A stretch of DNA of 64,000 nucleotides from Neobacillus rhizosphaerae (GTDB lineage: Bacteria; Bacillota; Bacilli; Bacillales; Cytobacillaceae), in assembly GCF_937468385.1 (NCBI RefSeq), contig NZ_CALBWS010000025.1:21467-85466 (forward strand), in the 5' to 3' direction. The position numbers were made by a program, and so were the translations under genes. Of the stretch, positions 58,686 to 64,000 are shown piece after piece; position 1 is the stretch's first letter, and every line of letters starts with the position of its first letter. The notes under the pieces were generated by a model, which saw only the letters and a list, made by a program, of their open reading frames with translations, did no database searches and had not been told where the DNA came from.

Positions 58686-58738
58686 TCGTGACTCACTCCC
58701 TTAATCCAAAATACCTTATTTTTCCGATCAAAAAATAG

Positions 58739-59353
58739 TTAAGAAACAAATGCGATCAGTGTTTGAATTCCAACAATTGATAGAATAACGAAAATACCAA
58801 TTGTCACATATGTAGAAATCACTTGTGAACGTGGTGACACAGTAATACCCCAACTTACTAAGAATGACCATAACCCATTGGCAAAATGGAAAATTGCTGA
58901 AAGGATACCCACAAGATAGAAAACGAACATGACTGGTGATGAAAGAATATTATGCATCATTTCATAAGAAACATCTGCCGTGCCTAGTGCATCAGCTACA
59001 CGCGTCTGCCATACGTGCCAAGCTATAAAAATAAGCGTGATGACGCCTGTTATCCGCTGAATCACGTACAACCAGTTCCTGAAAAAACCAAAATTTTTGA
59101 CATTGCTTTTAGCGGTAAAAACAATATAAAGTCCATAAATTGCATGAAAAAGCATTGGTAAATAAATAATTACAGTTTCAAGGACAATCCGGAATGGAAG
59201 ATTTCCCATAAAAGCCGCAGCCTTTTCAAAGGAATCTGGTCCTCCTGTGACAAAATGGTTGACTACAAGGTGCTGCGTCAGAAATACCCCAATAGGAATA
59301 ACCCCTAGCAACGAATGCAATCTCCGGTTAAAAAACTCTCGATTACCCGCCAT
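58739..59353 (-). CDS. sdhC: Succinate dehydrogenase cytochrome b558 subunit
   Basis: Membrane anchor of complex II with two haems b that reduces menaquinone. The 204 aa sequence has five membrane helices. The haem-ligand histidines are at His28, His70, His113 and His156, matching the known B. subtilis pattern (28, 70, 113, 155). It is the first gene of sdhCAB. The leader from the promoter to the start is about 190 nt and includes repeat copy C. Confidence 0.97.
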   Translation of the reverse strand: MAGNREFFNRRLHSLLGVIPIGVFLTQHLVVNHFVTGGPDSFEKAAAFMGNLPFRIVLETVIIYLPMLFHAIYGLYIVFTAKSNVKNFGFFRNWLYVIQRITGVITLIFIAWHVWQTRVADALGTADVSYEMMHNILSSPVMFVFYLVGILSAIFHFANGLWSFLVSWGITVSPRSQVISTYVTIGIFVILSIVGIQTLIAFVS

Positions 59354-59407
59354 AATTTTACCCCCCTTAGTTTTTAAAAAATGGTGTTAAGTTTCTTCCC
59401 CTTTTAA

Positions 59408-59497
59408 CTTATCAGAATTTACTATTCATAAATTCTGAATTGATAATTCAACAATGCCTTATGAACCTGATTCGAACTAGCAATTGGCAAGTTTTCA
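59408..59497 (+). repeat. Two-hairpin dispersed element, copy C, in the sdh leader
   Basis: Hairpin CAGAATTT / AAATTCTG, then TAATTCAACAATGCCTTATGAA, then a degenerate second hairpin near TAGCAATTGGCAAG and GTTTTC. The element is in plus orientation, so the sdh mRNA leader carries its complement, which keeps the hairpins. Confidence 0.7.
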
Positions 59498-59551
59498 TTA
59501 TTCCCCTTGAAAGAATTTCTAGCACCACTGTGACAATAATGTGACATGTTC

Positions 59552-59580
59552 ATTTTACTCCCATCATCATAGAGCGTCAA
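59552..59580 (-). promoter_or_regulatory. Sigma-A promoter of sdhCAB
   Basis: Minus strand TTGACG (59580-59575), 17 bp, TAAAAT (59557-59552). Both hexamers match 5 of 6. Transcription would start about 190 nt before sdhC. The rest of the 534 bp gap to yslB holds a small hairpin (about 59642-59663, GGGGCC/CCCCTC type) and AT-rich DNA. Confidence 0.7.
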
Positions 59581-59834
59581 GAAAACGGATACACAATTCT
59601 TTGGTAATTAATAAAATTTTTAAAATATATTGATATTGTAATAGAAGGGGCCTCCCCCTCTTTCCTTTAACTGGATTTTTCTGTTAATCATCATGATTCT
59701 TACATTTTAATTACCAATATCTTACGGTAAAAAATTTTTCCTTAAAAGGATAAGATAATTATGATGGTAAAAAAGATATGGTATTGCAAAATAATTAAAA
59801 ATACATTATCAATTGTTTTTTCTGGGGAAATGTA

Positions 59835-59862
59835 CTGAAACTCAACTTAATTTGTATATAAT
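59835..59862 (+). promoter_or_regulatory. Possible promoter of yslB
   Basis: Plus strand CTGAAA (59835-59840), 16 bp, TATAAT (59857-59862), 25 bp before the yslB start. The -35 matches only 4 of 6. Confidence 0.45.
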
Positions 59863-59887
59863 AGAATGATAGAAAGAGGGGAATCTT

Positions 59888-60340
59888 GTGAAAGAAAGTA
59901 CAGACGTTGATCAAACTTTGAATACTGGGGAGCCAAGAACCATATCCATATTCGGATACGAATTAATCAGGGAAATCCTTTTGCCTGAGATTCTAGGGAA
60001 AGATTCTCCCGAAATTTTATATTGGGCTGGAAAACGCCTCGCCCGGAAATTTCCTTTAACCGATTATGATAAAGTCATTGAATTTTTCGCTAATGCTTCT
60101 TGGGGACAGCTTGAAATAAAAAAAGAAACGAAAAGCGAAATTGAATTTGAACTAGCAAGTCCTTTGATTGTTTCCCGGGTAAAGTCAAAAGCAGAGCACT
60201 TTTTCCAGCTTGAAGCGGGCTTCCTGGCCCAGCAAATCGAACTTCAAAAAGAAGTCATTGCAGAAACCTTCGAGCATCCAGTAAAAAAATCCAACAAAGT
60301 CCAGTTCACCGTCAAATGGGACAGCAAGGACCAAATTTAA
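59888..60340 (+). CDS. yslB: YslB family protein (DUF2507)
   Basis: Small cytoplasmic protein of unknown function, conserved in Bacillaceae at this place between lysC and sdhC. The 150 aa sequence shows the family core RTISIFGYELIREILLPEILG and ILYWAGKRLARKFPL, with a V4R/heme-NO-binding-like fold suggested for related domains (inference). GTG start with AGAGGGG 6 nt upstream. It is on the plus strand, divergent from sdhC and convergent with lysC, with which it shares a terminator. Confidence 0.92.
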   Translation: MKESTDVDQTLNTGEPRTISIFGYELIREILLPEILGKDSPEILYWAGKRLARKFPLTDYDKVIEFFANASWGQLEIKKETKSEIEFELASPLIVSRVKSKAEHFFQLEAGFLAQQIELQKEVIAETFEHPVKKSNKVQFTVKWDSKDQI

Positions 60341-60352
60341 TTACGGTTATCC

Positions 60353-60402
60353 TTTTTAGGGTGTCAGGCACCGTCCAAACGGACGGTGCCTGACACCCTT
60401 TT
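60353..60402. terminator. Bidirectional terminator between yslB and lysC
   Basis: Perfect 18 bp stem GGGTGTCAGGCACCGTCC / its complement (60359-60376 and 60381-60398), loop AAAC, TTTT on the plus side and T5 on the minus side. Its arms contain the GGTGTCAGGCACC motif found also at 52574. Confidence 0.92.
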
Positions 60403-61620
60403 CTAATTATCCCCAAGCTCAAATGCCTTGTGCAGTGCTTCAACTGCTTTTAGCATATTTTTTTCTTCGATCACAACAGATACTTTAATTTCTGATGTGC
60501 TGACCATTTTAATTGGAATGTTATTACTTGCCAACACTTCAAACATTTTTGCGGCTACTCCGGGATTGGAAATCATACCTGAACCAACAATTGACACCTT
60601 TGCTAATTTATTTTCTGCGTCCAGCTGTTCGTAACCCAGTACTGGTTTATTATTTTCTAGAACACTTAATGCTTCTAGCCAGTTATCTGTATGAATCGAG
60701 AACGACAAATTGGCTGTTCCTGCTTCTGTTGTACTTTGTATGATAATATCAACGTTTATTTGATTTTGCGCGAGCGTGGTAAAAATTGTTGATAAACTTG
60801 TTAAGGAATTGGTTAATCCTAATACGGTAACCTTCGTTATTTCATCTTCAAACGCCACTCCGCGTACTACTAGGTTTTGTTCCATAGTTGCTTCCCCCTC
60901 TATGACTGTACCTGCGATTTTTTCCATACTTGAACGAACCTCGAGCCTGACTTGATAGTTTTTGGCAAACTCCACTGCTCTTGGGTGGAGCACACCGGCA
61001 CCTAAATTGGCGAGTTCGAGCATTTCATCATAGGACACAGATAATAACTTGCGCGCCTCTTTGACATACCTTGGATCTGTTGTAAACACCCCGGTCACAT
61101 CCGTATAAATATCGCATTTATCAGCTTTCAGTGCTGCTGCTAAGGCCACCGCTGTTGTATCAGATCCACCGCGGCCAAGTGTGGTAATTTCACCGTCCTC
61201 TGTTATTCCTTGGAAACCCGCAACAATGACAATCTTACCATTTGATAGCTGACTTTGAAGGGCCTCTGTGTTGATTTTTGTGATTCGGGCGTTTCCGTGG
61301 ATGGGTTCTGTTACGATTCCTGCCTGCCAGCCAGTATAAGAAACAGCATCAAGACCTTGTTGATTTAAGGCCATCGACAATAGTGCGATAGTCACCTGTT
61401 CCCCTGTCGAAAGGAGCATATCCATTTCCCGCTTGCTTGGCTGTGAGGAAATTTCCTTTGCCAGGCCGACTAGCTGATCCGTCGATTTTCCCATTGCCGA
61501 AACAACGACAACGACGTTATTGCCTTTCTCCGTCTCCTCTTTTACACATGCTGCCACATTCAAAATTCTTTCTACACTGCCGACGGAGGTTCCCCCGAAT
61601 TTTTGTACGATAAGCCCCAT
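60403..61620 (-). CDS. lysC: Lysine-sensitive aspartokinase (aspartokinase II)
   Basis: Phosphorylates aspartate at the head of the lysine, threonine and methionine branch. The 405 aa sequence has the kinase motif VQKFGGTSVGS (residues 5-15), the Gly-rich LGRGGSDTTAVALA (about 147-160), and two C-terminal ACT domains (about 265-335 and 345-400). In B. subtilis an internal start gives a separate beta subunit; a similar arrangement is likely here. A lysine riboswitch controls the leader, which fits lysine feedback at both RNA and protein level. Confidence 0.97.
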   Translation of the reverse strand: MGLIVQKFGGTSVGSVERILNVAACVKEETEKGNNVVVVVSAMGKSTDQLVGLAKEISSQPSKREMDMLLSTGEQVTIALLSMALNQQGLDAVSYTGWQAGIVTEPIHGNARITKINTEALQSQLSNGKIVIVAGFQGITEDGEITTLGRGGSDTTAVALAAALKADKCDIYTDVTGVFTTDPRYVKEARKLLSVSYDEMLELANLGAGVLHPRAVEFAKNYQVRLEVRSSMEKIAGTVIEGEATMEQNLVVRGVAFEDEITKVTVLGLTNSLTSLSTIFTTLAQNQINVDIIIQSTTEAGTANLSFSIHTDNWLEALSVLENNKPVLGYEQLDAENKLAKVSIVGSGMISNPGVAAKMFEVLASNNIPIKMVSTSEIKVSVVIEEKNMLKAVEALHKAFELGDN

Positions 61621-61671
61621 AGTTGTTTTCTCCTTCTTTCAAATGTTACTCTTAATTTTCCCCATAAATGC

Positions 61672-61916
61672 AAAAAAGCAATGAGAAGGGCCTCTCATTG
61701 CTTTAAGAACACGAAGAAATAAATTCTCGTACACACAATGTAAGATAGCTCTCCAAGACAAACGTCTTGACAATCCGGCATTTATTCAATGCAAGACCAG
61801 CAAAGAAAGAAATGAGACCTTCTTTACTTCGGCGAACTTTCCCTTTCATGATTCTTCTCAGAAGCTCATCCTTCTCAGAACCACTACTCTTGAAGCTCGC
61901 ACCTCTACCTTCACTT
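61672..61916 (-). promoter_or_regulatory. Lysine riboswitch (L box) and terminator in the lysC leader
   Basis: On the minus strand the L-box core is recognisable: GTGAAGGTAGAGGTGCGAGC (61915-61896), then AAGAGTA, then AAAGGGAAAGTTCGCCGAAG (about 61841-61822), and GCTGGTCTTGCATTG. The expression platform is a terminator stem AAAGCAATGAGA / TTCTCATTGCTTT followed by T (61705-61672). Lysine binding should favour termination and switch lysC off. Confidence 0.92.
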
Positions 61917-61954
61917 TAATACGTAAAAAGTGATAGTAAATTAAATTTTCACTC

Positions 61955-61983
61955 ATTATAGCATGTTCTTTTTTTCCTAACAA
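61955..61983 (-). promoter_or_regulatory. Sigma-A promoter of lysC
   Basis: Minus strand TTGTTA (61983-61978), 17 bp, TATAAT (61960-61955), with TGC before the -10 making an extended -10. It directly follows the uvrC stop and leads into the lysine riboswitch. Confidence 0.75.
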
Positions 61984-61985
61984 TA

Positions 61986-63758
61986 CTATGAACGAAGTTT
62001 ATTGATTAATTCTTCTGCGACATTAGTTGGAATTCCGAGGGCTCGAAATTCTTCAAACGTTGCTTCCTTCATTTTCTTAACAGAGCCAAATTCCTTTAAC
62101 AATTGCTTTTTCCGCTTTTCCCCAATACCAGGGATATCATCGAGTAACGATTGAAAGACACTTTTCCCACGGATTTGACGGTGGAAGGTAATCGCAAAGC
62201 GGTGAACCTCATCTTGAATCCTTTGCAGTAAATAAAATTCCTGGCTGTTCCTTGCTAGCGGGACAATTTCCAACGGATTACCGTAAAGGAGCTGCGATGT
62301 TCGGTGTTTTTCATCCTTCACAAGCCCCGAAAGCGGAATATCTAGTCCAAGTTCATTTTCCAACACATCCCTGACTGCTTCCACATGCCCTTTTCCACCA
62401 TCTATGATAATTAAATCCGGAAGTGCCAGATTTTCCTTTAAAGCTCTGGAATATCTTCTTCTCGTCACTTCCCGCATTGATTCATAATCATCAGGGCCTT
62501 TAACTGATTTGATTTTATATTTGCGGTATTCCCGCTTGTTTGCCTTGCCATCAATAAAAACAACCATTGCCGATACAGGGTCAGTTCCTTGAATGTTGGA
62601 GTTATCAAATGACTCAATCCTGTGTGGGGTATAAATCCCTAACAGCTCACCAAGGGTTTCTACCGCCTTGATTGTTCTATCCTCATCTTTTTCAATTAAT
62701 GAAAACTTTTCATATAAAGCTATTTTGGCATTTTTGATTGCCATTTTGACGAGATCCTTTTTTTGCCCCCGCTGCGGCTGCATCACTTTTACTTCAAGCA
62801 ATTGTTCGGCCATGTTCAAATCCACTTCGTCCTGAATGAGAATTTCCTTCGGCTTGAAGTGATTTGTCTTTTGATAAAATTGGCCGAGGAACGTCAAGAT
62901 CTCTTCCTCTGGTTCATTGTAAATTGGAAACATGGAAACATCTCGCTCTATCAGCTTTCCTTGGCGGACAAAAAAGACTTGGACACACATCCAGCCTTTG
63001 TCGACAGCGTATCCAAATACATCGCGGTCGGTAAAGTCGGTCATTGTGATTTTTTGTTTTTCCATAATAGTTTCAATATGAGTGATTTTATCACGGAATT
63101 CCTTTGCCCGCTCGAAATCTAACTCCTCAGCTGCCGCTGTCATTTTTTCCGAAAGCTCTTTTTTTATCTCCTTATACCCGCCATTTAAAAATCGGGTAAT
63201 CTCGTCCGTCATTTGCTTATACTGCACTTCGGCCACTTCATTCACACATGGTGCTAGGCACTGTCCTAAATGGTAATACAAGCAGACGCGGTCGGGAAGG
63301 GTCGAGCATTTACGTAACGGATAAATCCGGTCAAGAAGCTTTTTTGTTTCGTTAGCCGCTCCGACGTTCGGGTAGGGGCCAAAGTATTTGCCTTTATCCT
63401 TTTTTACTTTTCTCGTGATGATAAGCTTTGGATGTCTTTCAGCAGTCAATTTGATAAACGGGTAGCTTTTGTCATCCTTCAGCATGATATTGTATTTTGG
63501 ATCATATTTTTTGATTAGGTTTAATTCAAGTAAGAGTGCTTCAATATTCGTAGAAGTCACGATATATTCAAAGTCTTCGATTTCGTTGACGAGCCTTAAG
63601 GTCTTTCCATCGTGCGACCCGGTAAAATAAGATCGAACACGGTTCTTTAATACCTTTGCTTTCCCCACATAAATGATTGTCCCTTGACGATCCTTCATTA
63701 AGTAGCAGCCAGGCTGATCAGGCAGTAGTGTTAATTTTTGTTTGATGGTTTCATTCAC
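61986..63758 (-). CDS. uvrC: Excinuclease ABC subunit C
   Basis: Nuclease that makes both cuts in nucleotide excision repair. The chosen start is GTG 63758 (MNETIKQKLTLLPDQPGCYLM), with AGGAG 8 nt upstream; the GTG three codons earlier lies on top of that site. The 590 aa sequence has the GIY-YIG domain (about 12-95, IIYVGKAKVLKNRVRSYF), a UvrB-binding UVR motif (about 200-235), an RNase H-like domain with SFDNSNIQGTDPVSAMVVF, and C-terminal helix-hairpin-helix motifs (LLDDIPGIGEKRKKQLL). Confidence 0.97.
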   Translation of the reverse strand: MNETIKQKLTLLPDQPGCYLMKDRQGTIIYVGKAKVLKNRVRSYFTGSHDGKTLRLVNEIEDFEYIVTSTNIEALLLELNLIKKYDPKYNIMLKDDKSYPFIKLTAERHPKLIITRKVKKDKGKYFGPYPNVGAANETKKLLDRIYPLRKCSTLPDRVCLYYHLGQCLAPCVNEVAEVQYKQMTDEITRFLNGGYKEIKKELSEKMTAAAEELDFERAKEFRDKITHIETIMEKQKITMTDFTDRDVFGYAVDKGWMCVQVFFVRQGKLIERDVSMFPIYNEPEEEILTFLGQFYQKTNHFKPKEILIQDEVDLNMAEQLLEVKVMQPQRGQKKDLVKMAIKNAKIALYEKFSLIEKDEDRTIKAVETLGELLGIYTPHRIESFDNSNIQGTDPVSAMVVFIDGKANKREYRKYKIKSVKGPDDYESMREVTRRRYSRALKENLALPDLIIIDGGKGHVEAVRDVLENELGLDIPLSGLVKDEKHRTSQLLYGNPLEIVPLARNSQEFYLLQRIQDEVHRFAITFHRQIRGKSVFQSLLDDIPGIGEKRKKQLLKEFGSVKKMKEATFEEFRALGIPTNVAEELINKLRS

Positions 63759-63879
63759 TCCGCCCACTCCTATCCGTCTTTATCTATCTTTTAAAATTTT
63801 AAAGCAAACTGCTTAGAAAGGAAAGTGGGAGGTTTTGTTCTAAAAATTATAATAGTCAAAATAAAAAACCTTAGCCATT

Positions 63880-64000
63880 TGATCTGACCCAATAAAGTTA
63901 GACAAATATTTTAGGCTACTTTGAGGACCTGAGTTCGGTATTCTACTGGGCTTAGGTCTTTTAATTTTGCCTTTATTCGTTTGTTATTGTAATAGTGAAT
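63880..64000 (-). mobile_element. End of an IS3-family insertion sequence (partial)
   Basis: The terminal repeat appears to begin TGATCTGACCCAATAAAGTT at 63880, directly next to the transposase end. The element extends beyond the window. The other end and any target-site duplication cannot be seen. It lies about 120 bp upstream of the uvrC start. Confidence 0.8.
63911..64000 (-). CDS. IS3-family transposase OrfB, C-terminal end (partial)
   Basis: Only the last 29 codons are inside the window. They read IHYYNNKRIKAKLKDLSPV and then EYRTQVLKVA, followed by TAA at 63913-63911. This is the typical C-terminus of IS3/IS150-type transposases (YNxxRxxxKLxxLSPxxYR), after the rve integrase domain. 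The start is outside the window, so intactness cannot be judged. Confidence 0.88.
   Translation of the reverse strand: MHYYNNKRIKAKLKDLSPVEYRTQVLKVA

Noticed and set aside
59521..59556. CRP/FNR or Rex operator near the sdh promoter (TGTGACAATAATGTGACA)
   Set aside because: The two halves are direct, not inverted, repeats, and do not fit TGTGA-N6-TCACA or the Rex site.

Overview
The window is chromosomal DNA of a spore-forming, low-GC Gram-positive bacterium of the family Bacillaceae. Protein similarity recalled from Bacillus subtilis, together with the sporulation genes (spoIVFA/B, spoIIB, spoVID, ysxE, gerM, gerE, lonB), points to a Bacillus or Neobacillus-type species; the species cannot be fixed from the sequence alone. 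Gene order follows the B. subtilis 240-250 degree region almost step by step (uvrC-lysC-yslB-sdhCAB-ysmA-gerE-ysmB-racE-gerM-rph-ysnA-ysnB-ysoA-tig-clpX-lonB-lonA-ysxC-hemAXCDBL-spoVID-ysxE-valS-folC-[comC]-spoIIB-maf-radC-mreBCD-minCD-spoIVFA-spoIVFB). Nearly every gene is on the minus strand, so transcription runs from high to low coordinates.

Layout from low to high coordinates. 1-9 kb: partial RNase G gene, the SpoIVF intramembrane protease pair behind a likely sigma-E promoter, the cell-shape and division genes minD/minC/mreD/mreC/mreB, then radC and maf. 9-23 kb: spoIIB, followed by the most accessory part of the window, a type IV pilus locus at the position of comC. The minus-strand operon encodes PilO, PilN, PilM, prepilin peptidase, major pilin, PilC, PilT, PilB, a VanW/G5-domain protein and a membrane protein. 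A divergent plus-strand operon encodes two minor prepilins (one frameshifted) and a PilX/GspK-like tip protein. A membrane diguanylate cyclase lies convergent to it. 24-32 kb: folC, valS with a T-box leader, a tiny membrane protein gene, ysxE and spoVID. 32-39 kb: the complete haem operon hemAXCDBL. 39-49 kb: ysxC, two Lon proteases, clpX, trigger factor and a TPR protein (proteostasis), then tRNA-Arg. 49-56 kb: ysnB, rdgB, rph, gerM, racE, a MarR regulator, gerE with a sigma-K promoter, a thioesterase and a class D sortase. 56-64 kb: succinate dehydrogenase, yslB, lysC with a lysine riboswitch, uvrC, and the end of an IS3-family insertion sequence.

Structure not explained by genes. (1) A dispersed intergenic element of about 90 nt with two hairpins occurs four times, with base changes on both arms of the first hairpin. 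(2) Two separate arrays carry short motifs repeated about every 20 nt, one after valS and one after hemL. (3) Shorter palindromic motif families occur in several gaps. The best candidates for less-described biology are the pilus locus, with its wall-associated accessory proteins and tip protein, and the two-hairpin repeat family.
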